Assembly (NCBI GenBank): GCA_916610825.1
Contig: OU744454.1
Span: forward strand, 11,969,178 to 12,033,177
From: Haliclystus octoradiatus
Taxonomy: Eukaryota; Cnidaria; Staurozoa; Stauromedusae; Haliclystidae
Direction: 5' to 3'
Length of the DNA stretch: 64,000 nucleotides
The position numbers and the translations under genes were made by a program. The notes beneath the pieces were generated by a model. That model searched no databases, was not told where the DNA came from, and saw only the letters and a program-made list of their open reading frames with translations. Positions 12,901 through 24,900 of this stretch are shown here, piece by piece (positions within the stretch are counted from its first letter, which is position 1; the number at the start of each line of letters is the position of its first letter).

Positions 12901-15900
12901 CCATATACAAATGGAGCGTAATTCCCCCGTGCCGATCTGAATGTTTAAAGGCCCTTGAAAATATTGAAATTTTAATTTAAATATCGATCTGTTTACGAAT
13001 AGAAGAAGAATATTGTTTAGGAATATATCCTGCTGAGTCCAAGTTTTCAAACTCTAACTAACTGGACTTCACGGAGAATTTACAATGGTATTACATAGTC
13101 AAACGCCGTTAGCCTGTGTGCATTACGTCAGAACTCCATTTCATACAGGATAACATCAATGAGGGTAAAAGGCGGGCCCACTAAGAAACATGTTTTTTAA
13201 TGCACATGAGTAAAACCTCGCTAGAACCTTAAGTCTAGCCGAGATTGCTATTGAAATGACAAACGTAAAAACAAAATAGTTTGTGGGTTCCACAATGAGT
13301 GTTCGACATTGCTAAGTTCGACGTCTTTCTATGTTATCTGTTTCATTTCTAAAAGCTCAAAATGCTCTCTATTATCATTTTCTTCTTGATGGTGATTTAA
13401 CTCAAAGTGTTTAGAATGTAAGAACATAATTTATCGTAAAGCAAGCAGTCTTTTTCTTTACTTGCAGAAACTGGAATTTGAGAAGGTTGCTTCGCAGACG
13501 CAGAGTGACGGTCCTAACCTAGCCAGGTTGGTATTAATAAGACAGTAAATAGAATCAACTGCAACTGATCAACTAAAACTTATGTCTGTTGTTGTCATAA
13601 CGTTGAACTTTACTAATCCATATGCATATACTGAATCATTTATGCTAGGCTTGCCAATGGCCCAATGCCCAATTGCCCATCTGTTTATCTTCTTCTCTTC
13701 ATTTTTCACATTTTCAGGACTTCTAACCTACTAATACTTCGGATTAACCTAAACCAAATAGCATACTACAGCATACTTTACATACTAGTAATTATTATTA
13801 TTATTTATATGTTGTTATAAAGCCTAAAGAGTATTCTGGAATCTCAGAGGCACTTAAACATTTTCTTTTCAATTTTTTTGTTGATGTTTGACCAATAAAT
13901 GGTAAAATATCAATTTCCTTCTGAATTTGCTCCAATCTTCTGATTCCTACTTTTGTCGAACTCTAGCTGTAAGATTTTATCCTACGTGAATCAAGTGAAT
14001 CAATACGCAGCAAATTTAATCGATCATTGGTAAATCTCCTTTACATCTTTAATCAGATAAGTACTACATAGATGAGTGTCATTATCAATAATTGGTTGAA
14101 ACTTGAACATATGTGATATATGCTTAAGTCGCTGATTTCTCTCTAACTTTGTCTTCCGTCTTCTTTGATTGTTGAAATGTTCTCCTTGCGGCGTAAAGCA
14201 GCATCGGATAACTATACATGAATTGCTAAAACTCTAAGGGTATTTATTTATAGGCTATATATTTATATTTATACTATTTTATTTACCAAGGTCATTTACA
14301 AATCGCAAGGGCTTAATTTGTCGTAAGGCAATCTTATTTAATGTCTTATGATAGAAAGAAGTTATCCTATTTCTGGTGTATAATCCCATGATTTTCAAGA
14401 TAGGAAGTATTTACATTATCCCATAATTTTCATAATAGGAAGCCAATGGAGACTAACTTTGTAACAATACCTAGGACTTATTCATCCTCTTGGTGAAGGA
14501 GTTTATAGCATATATTTATAGTTAAGAAACCTTCAAGTTTAAAAATAGAGGTAAGCTAATGTTATCAAATTTTGGCAGTTAAAGCAGTAAGTTATTTCAG
14601 CATGAGCACACAGTTTGGATAATTTGCAGTCTGGCAGTAAGCAAAATACTTCATTGAACATGGTATATGACACTGATATTGCATTGGTTATGTTGCTAAA
14701 AATAACATTTATTTACAAAATTTTATAAATAAATAATATTCATTTTCAAGATACAGTAAATATACATATACAATGAATAATGAAATATTTTGATGCAGCC
14801 TCAATCGTAAAAGGACCAACAAAATTGCCTAAAAGGTAATTTATTATCCAATAAGATAACGATTGAATTTTAGATTTCAATGTTTACATGAACAATGAAG
14901 AGTTCCATTTTCTGTTCATAAAACTGTTTTAAGAGCATGCCAGCCTGATTAGCAGAATATTAGTTCTGTGGACGCTTTGCATGATTTCCCTGAACTTCAT
15001 CAGTTGGTGTGCTTGTCTGGAAGAATGTCTCTTCTTTCTTATCTGCATAAAAAATGGTATTTGGTAGGCTATTGGGCAAAGAAACATCAACATCTATGTA
15101 ATTTAGTGTCCTACATGACAGAGGATTCACCTGGTCACCTGCACTGGAACATAGAGTAACTAACTATTAGAGCTTGTATCATAGGATTCGATTTGAGTAA
15201 TTATTATTAAATTTGTAGAAAGATGATTTCTTACTATATTGCTTGCGTCCTGTAATTGCCTAAATCACATTTATTGTACTCCTGTTTAGACACATGAGCC
15301 TAGAAATTGCCCAAAACAATGCTAAAGATGAAATGATTTATTGTTTTAATTTGTTTACTTCTCTGATGTATTTTGAGTATTATGTATTTAGTATGCCGGA
15401 ACCTGGATCCTGTATTTTTGTATATCTCGTGTACATTGTTACTAAATAGGAGCAACATTTTGCTGTTGAGGATTGTTTCACATTTTCTGGGGGGGGGATT
15501 AATTCTCTTGCATAGATTGAAGTGAAATTTGAGGCACAAATGACCCTTCGTGCAACACATAAAAGAGGACAGACCTGAAAATAATTTTGGAGAATCTTGA
15601 ATTCCGAAATCTCAACCTATAGTGTTCTTAGCGGCTGAGAAAGCTGGGTCTATATGAAAACGGTGATCATCATAATTGTTCGATCACCAGGCTGCATGCG
15701 CTTATCTTGCCGCGTTGTAAGAGAACCGGAGTACGCCACAGGCCGTGCAAGTTCAGCTCAGCACGTGGGAAAGAAACGCAACAACTATATTTCTATTTCT
15801 GGGAATGTTAGAGATCGTTTTATTACTTTAAAGTACATAGTCTGAAGAACTCCAATATTATCTATACTGTGCGGTATTTTTTAATCAAATTAAGTTTGAA

Positions 15901-18900
15901 TGTTTTGTTCTTAGCACTGAAACACTTAGAAACTTTTATTTTTCTACCTAGTAAAATGACAATTTTTATTCAAAATAAATACAAAATAAACATTCAAGAT
16001 ATTATTTGCTATGATACTGTCTTCCCAAGATCATAAAATGGTCAAATACATTTTAAATGTCATAAATATTCGCGAAATATTGGTCAGAGAAGCAGTGAAA
16101 CATGCATGCATCGAAATCGTCTGGCGATCATAAATACACATGAACGTAAACAAATCATCGAACTAAAACACTTTTACCTTGAGAAAGTAATGAATTTTCC
16201 ATATACACAACTCGAACATACATTGGAAAGATATACTTGAAGGATAATTAGCTTTAAAATACGTTTTATATGGATTTCTGATAATAAAAAGGTCTTCGAA
16301 GGTCGAACGAAGAATCAGTACAATAACAAAACAAAGGGCGCTGTCTTCTCCGCCTTGAAAATACATTTTTTCCATAAAAAGACAACAATAATTATGCTCA
16401 GGATGATTGCCAGTATATTTATGAACAGTTTGATGTAACTTTTATTCTGTTTATGAAATGTTTACTATTATTTATAATTAAAAAACTCCAAGCTCGTTCT
16501 ACCCGACGCCATTTTGTTTACAACATGCGTCGAAGTAAAATTTCAATGTTCTCTAAATTCATCAGATCATGACCGAATCACGTGAAAGAAGGTTCCCCTG
16601 GAAGCTGGAGTTCGATTGGTTAATTTGAGCAAAAGAAATTTAAAGGGAAATCCTTTATGGTTTGTTTCCGAAGCAATTGAATGACGCGCATTTTGAAAAC
16701 GAATATACTCGGGGACGGCCTGTGGTGAGGAACTTCTAGATAGATAGATAGATAGATAGAAATATATTTCAATCATTGAAACAAAGCAAATTAGTTTACA
16801 GGAAACTTTTAACATAGATATATGTGTAGCTACAATGATTGAGGTCACCCCTTAAGCAGTGCAGCTTGTTTATTGGGGGACTCATTATTTACAGTTATCA
16901 TTTATTCAATTAAATAAGGATAATAATAATAATAACTATAACATGATAAGATTAAAATAATTAAAGAAAAATAAAGATTTGAAGAAAGAAGTATACACGT
17001 TTGGATTAGGTGAGTTGTTGTTAGACTGGCTGAAGAAAAAGATTACGTTGTCATAGTTGAGTTTCAGGAATTGTTGATAAGTTGCAAACATAACAATCTG
17101 GAATTACACAAATAGTATTGTAACTATCAATAAAGTGTGTTTTTAAACGATGTCTGAAGTTTGCAGAGGAACCATTAATGTCTAAGAACTTTTTATTTCT
17201 ATTCCAAAGAGATGGCATTCTATAATTAGGCAGGTTCTGAGAAAAGCTGGTTGTGACAAAGGGAATGTGGAAAACGTTATGCTTTCTTTTATCCTTTTTG
17301 ATAAATGTATAATTAGAGTGTATTATTTCAGGGGTTTTGTTGAGAATTATTTTATGTAATAAAGTAAACGTTTTTATTAAAAAGAGGTCTTCTGATTTTA
17401 AAATATTGGTAGATTTTAGGACTGGAGATGTGTGAGTTATTGGCTTAGCATTTACAATTATTCTAACACATTTTTTTTTGAAGTTTACATAATATTTTAA
17501 AGTTTGGTGCATGTCTCCAAATGGGAATGCAGTATTCAATATGGGGTTCAATTATTGCTGAGTAAATTTGTGCTTTGTGTTTGGTTGTTAAAGAGTTTTT
17601 CAATTTTATTAATGTGTAGCAAAGTCTGCGGATTTTTTTACAAACAAATTCGACGTGTTGATTGAAATTCAAATGATCATCTATTAAAACACCAAGAAAT
17701 TTGACATATTTTTTGCTACAATTTGTTCCACAACGTTCAATAATTCTGTTATTTATTTTTATATTTAGATCTGCTTTCACAGGATTGTGAAAAATCATAT
17801 ATCATATAATTTGTTTTTGACTCATTCAGGCTCAGCTGGTTGTCATAAAACCACTTTGTGACAACAATGAGTTCCTCATTGACATCGTTCTCAAATGTGT
17901 TTAAATCAGAATCAGACATTTGTAGGGTTGTGTCATCAGCAAAAAGGCTAACATGGAATTTTGTATTATCAGGTAAATCATTGATATATATCAAAAAGAG
18001 TAGAGGACCAAGTATACTGCCTTGAGGAACTCCACAAGTTATAGTCTGTAGTCCAGAGATTTTTTCATTTTCAAATGAAACAGCTTGTTGCCTTTTGAAA
18101 AGATAATTTTTGAAGAATTCAAGTTCATTATTATTAATACCATAATTAGCCAGTTTATTCAACAAAATTTCATGGTTGACAGTGTCAAAAGCCTTTTTTA
18201 GGTCCAAGAAAATGGCAATATGATGTCTTTTGGAACGATTTGCAAAAAGATTGTGTAAAAAATTGAGAACAGAATGTGTTGTATCAAAAGACTTCCTGAA
18301 GCCGAATTGGAATTTTGTTAAAAAATTTAATTCAAAATACTTATAGAGCTGATTGTATACAATACGTTCAAAAATTTTAGAAAAACTTGATAATAAAGAA
18401 ATTGGTCTATAATTTGATAGAATTTGATTATCACCTGCTTTAAAAATCGTTAACACCTTTGCTATTTTATAACTGTCAGGGATGAAACCTGTTTTAAGAG
18501 ATAAGTTGATAAGATAAGTCAAAGGTGCGATTATTTCTGGGTAAACATATTTCAAACATTTATTAGAATCCAAATCAAATGAAGAACTACTTTTATTTTT
18601 TAACTTTTTGATAACATTTGTCACTGTGACTGGGGAAACAAATTTGAAGTTAAAAGAAACATTTGGATTTTGAGGTAGATACTGTTTGAAATTATGGTTG
18701 ATTGAAAAATTTTGGGCAAGTTAAGGTCCAACATTGGTGAAAAAGTGGTTAAAATTCTCAGCAATGTCTTGTACATTTTTGATTTCAATGCCTTCAACAT
18801 TGAAAAGATCGGGGTATCTATTTTTCTTCTTATTCCTATACCAAGGAGATTATTTGTTGCTTGCCATAGTAATTTAATGTTGTTTTTGTAATTTTTGTAA

Positions 18901-21900
18901 AAATGATGCCAGTATAATACCTTACGTTTACGTATAGCTTTGAAGTAGACTTTTGAGTATTGATCATAATATTTTTTTGTTTCTATATTTTTTGAAGCTA
19001 TCCATTTATGATGCAATCTCATTTTTCGTTTTCTGGAAATTAAAAGGCCATTTGTCATCCATGGGTTTAGTTTTTGTTTGTTTTTGTTTATTTTATTTTC
19101 AATGATTGGACAAGTTTCATTGAGACAGTCTTCAAATTGATTATGAAATTGAGAAAAAGCTCCTACAGGATCCTCTGGAAGAAACCAATTACATTGAGCA
19201 AGACGATTTTGTAGAAGCTCTAGGTTTGAATCACACATGTTGCGAAAAGTAGTGGTTGTTGGTGTACAGGTATGTTCCTTCACTTGAAAATAGACAAACG
19301 GGCATAAATGATCAGAGATCTCAGTTGTAATTATTCTTGTCACTAAGTTGTTTTTAAAATTTGTAAATATGTTATCAAGAAATGTACATGACCTTGTTGT
19401 GATCCGTGTAGGTTTCGCGGTGAGTGGAAAAAATTGAAATTGCATGAAACAACATAAAAGATCATCTAGCTTGCTGGACTCATGCAGCATGTTAACATTG
19501 AAATCTCCTCCAATGAAAACTGTTTGATTTTTACAGGTGTTCAACACTTGAGTTAAAATAGAAATAGAATTTGAGAAATCGGAATGTGGGGGGATGTAAA
19601 TGGATATAAATACATAGGATTTATTGTCAGCAACTATAATTTCGATATCTTTGTTTATTTGGGAAAGATTTTCATTTATTGAACAATTAAAGGAATTGTG
19701 AATTACTAAGCCAACACCCCCACCTCTGGTGCTTCGTTCTTTTGAAAAATAAGCGTGATTTGGTAAAGTAAGATCACCACCTTGCCAAATTTCTTGCATA
19801 GCAAGCACCTTCAAATTTGAGCATGTTATGAGATCAGAGACACTGCTATGGTTCTTCAACAAACTTCTCACATTTTGTGTTGCAAAGGACATGGGCAAGT
19901 CTGGTACATCACTTGTGGTGATATATCCTAGCCTCTTTACTACGTCACACTGATTAAAAATATTTTCAAGATCAGTAGAAGTCATACAGTTTCAGTTTGG
20001 TATGGTTTGGTATGAAATAAAGATGAAATTAACAAAGGTTTCCAGTACGTATGAAATTGAGCTGCAACGTTTGGAATGAAGAATTGAGAATGAATTAGAA
20101 AATAATAATTAATAAACAATATTATTATTAGGTGGCCTAGGACACTGATAATGATAATGTAGATGATGGCAAGGGTGACGAGAAAATGATATGTTGTGAG
20201 TAAAATGCATTAAATAATTAGGTGAAGAAAAAGCAGTCAATAATGTTAAAAGATAGGTCATAGTCGTCTTGGATTAAAATGATTTCACCATCAAGTCTTT
20301 TCACGTAAATGTTCGGTTCATACGTCCAGGTTGTTGTAATTTTCTTCTTTTTTGCCAGTTGTCTACACTTGTAAAATGTTGTGTTTGTTTCTTGGGGTAA
20401 ATCTTCGCCGATGGAGATACCGGTGCCTTTCAACGCCTTTTTTGCAGCGTAAACTTTCTTCCTAAGCCAAATATTGTGAAATCACACAATAATGACCCTT
20501 TTGTTAACTGATGTGGCAGCCATTGTGTCTGTGACTGAAGTGGCCTCGGTTGCGCAATTCTTTGTAGACGATAATGGCGGATATTCATTACTTTTTCGAG
20601 CAGATTTTACCTTAGTTTGCTTTACTGGCAAAATCCTAGTTGAAAAATCTCCTTGCTGGATCTTGAACATGCTGTTCATTTGTTTGCATTCCATCCACCC
20701 TTAGCTGGCAGAGTTTATCTGACTTTCTCTGGCCGTTGAGAGACGTTTTTAGTTTGAATATCTCATTAGATTGTTTTTTCAATGTTTCCTTAACATCATC
20801 AATATCCTTTCTTTGTTGCTCTACAACTTCAGTTAGTCTGGCATTTTGCATTTGTATTTCTTTGAGAATTGAACCAAAAGCGGATTGCACTGCTTTGACA
20901 AATCTCGGTGAGTCCAATAGCTCATATAGGTCGTTTTTCGTGAGTGGAGCTGAAGCAGCTTTGCCACGAGTTGACATTATTCGTAGTGTTTGTTGCAGTT
21001 GAAATATAACTTCACATAATGAAAAATATCATAAAAAATCTACTTGTTTGGGCAAAAAAAACGGAGCGATAACAAAACGCGTCCGTTCAGCTTAGATTGC
21101 GCAAGAATATTCTGAAAACGAATATACTCGGGGACGGCAACAAAAGGTCAGAAATGAAATGTTTTCAAGTTTATAGAATATTTATACGAAATCTAAAAAG
21201 TTACACAATAGTTGATATTGAATTTTTTTACATGTGAAACAATAAGTGATACACGAAGAAAGGGCAATCACGTCGAAGAGATATGCTTGCAGATATAATA
21301 CAAAGATAATGGTTGAGACTGCAACAAGTTCTACAACAAAACAATTTTGATTCAAAGCATCTGCGAGTTGATATAGGCATCGAGCAAACCTTACTCTGTC
21401 TCTGTGTTGTTATATTTTTGTATTTTGTTCCTAAATCCTAACATATGTGAATTATGCAAAATAAAACACTTACCATGATGCGATTGGAAGACCGACCATG
21501 ATCGTGAAAACAGTTTGGTAGGCACAAGACTCAATTTGTGGATGTAGGTATCTATAATCATGTCCAGTCATCGAGTATAAACACTTTGAACATCATCATT
21601 GAGCCTCAAAAAAGCAATGCTAGATCGATGCAACATCTAAACATCATGCATAGAAGGGTGAGATGAACGAAATAATTCTGATTGTACACAGTGCCATAAG
21701 CTCATCTCTCAAGTCATGAACTATTAGCGTTCATCGCTCCCACATTTAATATGAGTTATCAAAAACAATACGATGCTTCATATCCTTGATTCAAACGAGA
21801 GTATGACAATGTCAATATCTAATATACAAATGCCACTCATCCATATGTATATATAAATGATAATGAAACATGCTTTGTACTTTATAGGCTGAGTTTATCA

Positions 21901-24900
21901 AACTTAACCGCCAAGTTTTCGAGGCAGCTGCCAGCTGCTAACAGAAATCTTCTGACGAATTGGCTTATCAAAGTTTAAAACCCAACACCAGATAATGAAC
22001 AATTCTCATGAACAAACTCTATTATAATTCAAATCCAGTCACAAAATGTCCACGTTGTTAAACATTATAGGAAATAAGTAAAGACAGCAATTCAATCTAA
22101 TTAAATATACTGAAAACAGGCGTTTCAATTCTCCAGGATAGGCAGGCAAATTAAATAAACTTAACGAAGAATGATTCGAAGCATGGAAGCAGACTTTTAA
22201 AATTTTGGATATTATTGAAAAAATGATGAGTCAGACTTCATGACGTAGGGATATTTTAACCAATCAAAAAGGCTTACAGCTCCACGTGATCTCAAGGTCG
22301 CATGTCATTGGACATTTCCGAATTCTGAAATGGTGGGCCATCTTTTAGTAAGAAATTCCTTTAGCCCGAGTGCAGCGACTCTCAGTTTCATGGAGCGGAA
22401 CACGGGATAGAGGCTCTTTCCTAGGTATTACATGCTCTGCTCTTTATGTAGATTAGTTTATTTAGTCTATTGTTAACAAGGAAATATGGGTGTATATTAT
22501 GCTGTTTTCACGTTTTATTAATCCATGAAATGTTCATCTTATATTTTTTAAACATTTGTTTATAGATAGTGTTATCAAAGTACGTAACTGCCTTTTATAG
22601 CTGTATATTCCCTTCCATATCGCTTTATAATCTTGGAAATGCCAATGGAAAAGCATCAAGAATAGGGTCATCAGGAAGCGTTGGCTGAGGGGTATGCAAC
22701 CTCCAATAAGCATTTAGTTATAGTATTCCGATGTGTGGAGGAGCTTTTATAATGGTGCTTAATGCATAGAAACAGTTTTATACAGTAAATAGTTGAGTTC
22801 ATTATAATATGAAAAATGTGCAACCTGCAAATCATTTCGTCTGTCATAACGGAATCCAGTTGCAAATGGTATAGATCGCCGATATAATTTTCGCAGCTTA
22901 AATCCCCCTTTAGACTGCAGAATGCTGGGTAGAGGCTTAATTAGCCTTTATTTTCTTCTCAAGAGCCCCGCAAAGAGTAAAAGTTGTCAGCTCCCATGAT
23001 TCATTTCACACAAACTTACTCGCATCGCGTGTAACTGGATACTAGTACATAAAAAGAAATAAATTATGAAAAACTAGATAATGTACAATAAAAATTTATA
23101 TTTCTACTTTTTATTTTACAATTCCGTATTATCATGTTGGCTAAAATTGTTTAAAATGAATGAATATTTGCCTCTTGAAATTGTCCTATACTCGAGTAGT
23201 CTGTGATGTTTTGTGCAATAGAGTAGAGCATCAATATGCAATAGAGCTTCTTTGCTTACTGCTGAGCTCAATAAGTTCTGTTCACCGTGAACTGATAGAT
23301 TTGCTTTATAAAACATAAACATTTTAACTTGTTAAACTATCTATTTTACGTTGTCAGCCTTCATAGCAGTCATAACAATAAACATTGAATGCTACAGGAG
23401 AACAAAGGCGGGATGTTACGTTTAAGTTTGATATGCTTATAGGAATGTACGAGGGTGAAGATGTACTCTTTGAGTAAGTAATTTATTACAATGGTTGTTG
23501 AAATCATTCAATGTTTCCGATTGATATTCAAATGCTAGGCATTGATTGAAGAGTATTTTATTTGATGATTTTATTCTACTTTTCGCCATTACGTTGTCTA
23601 GTCTGATATACTATCTTCCATGTGTCATATATATGTATAATATTTCTTATGTTCAGTCAGCGAGTTCCCTATCGTTGTCTTAGAAGATTATTTTGTGTTC
23701 CAATGGTATGGTATTTAACCATTTTGTGATATTCTACTCCTAAATCAATAACTTTTCTCGCAATAGAACAGAAAACGCTGGATAAATACAGTAAATTATT
23801 TACGATCCTGGCACCTGACGTGACAGAAATATAACATAAAACACAAATGAGAATTATGAGTGATTGCGACTCAAGTTAATGAAAAATTCATAATGTAGAA
23901 AAAAGCAATAGCAGTGAATTAACATAATTCGTTTACACATATATTGAATTAAAAATTATTACTTTATCAATTCCTTCAAATATCATATTTACCTCCTTCA
24001 TTTGTAACCATATCACAAAAGCCATTGAATAATCTGCCAGTAGGGGAATGCATTCCGTATATACCACTAACATGTTGTTGTGCTGTTTTTGCTTCTAGAC
24101 AGTCAGAATAAGGCTAAAAGGAAGAAGATTACGATTTAAGTTTGACGAAACAATCCTAATGAAAGAAGTAGGACATATAAAATATGATATCACTATTCTG
24201 AGGTTTCATTTGATGATGCGCCTGTTAGGAAATATTAATATAATATTACATTTTACAGTCAATGAATGACCGAGAGTACCCCCGTAGGCACAGGTGCATG
24301 TATATCGGGGGACATTAACAAATTTACATTAACAAATATACATATACAAATAATTATAATTACTAACGATAAACATGTGTGCACCCCGGCCTCCCTCACA
24401 GGGTGCAGACGCTCTGCCATTGAGGAACCAGTGCACAAAATATGAAATAATAAATAATTAATAAAAATAATTTATAGAATATCTGGTCTCAAAAAGGCAA
24501 ACATATTAACTATACAAATAATGTTAAATTGAACTGCCGCTACAGTCAAACAATCAGCAACATGTCTATATAACAACGTGATTCATAATTTCTCACCGCA
24601 GAAATTTTCTCAAAGTATGTCGAATTCTCATTTTCCTCTAAAGAATTTCCATCAGAATTTCCATAAGAGTCAAACAATTGACATTCATCATGTTTGCTGC
24701 TTGATTTTCCAAGAATCAAATTCGTTGAAACACATCTCTTTTCCAATTCACACCTCGCCATACAAGTAACTGATGTAGAATTGAGCTTGGCAAATGCTAT
24801 TCCATTATGTTGAAATCCCTTAATTATTTTGTATTGGATATTTTTACTCAGAAAATTCGGTTTAACAGCAAGAAGACCAATAAGTGTATAAACCGCAAAG

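Larger units (their letters stand above)
16735..21112 (-). mobile_element. Near full-length non-LTR retrotransposon (LINE), broken
   Basis: About 4.4 kb in minus orientation: 5' leader (~21110-20978), ORF1 (20977-20218), ORF2 with APE-type endonuclease then reverse transcriptase (19985-17051), a 3' region, and a TCTA/TAGA microsatellite tail at 16735-16760. The 3' microsatellite tail instead of poly-A fits CR1/L2/Jockey-group habits. ORF2 carries one stop and three or more frameshifts, ORF1 at least one. It lies sense within the 19.6-kb intron of the FReD gene. Confidence 0.85.

Noticed and set aside
12841-13050. 69-residue minus-strand frame and similar short frames between 7 and 16 kb
   Set aside because: No homology recognised, no splice-consistent partners and length expected by chance in AT-rich DNA.
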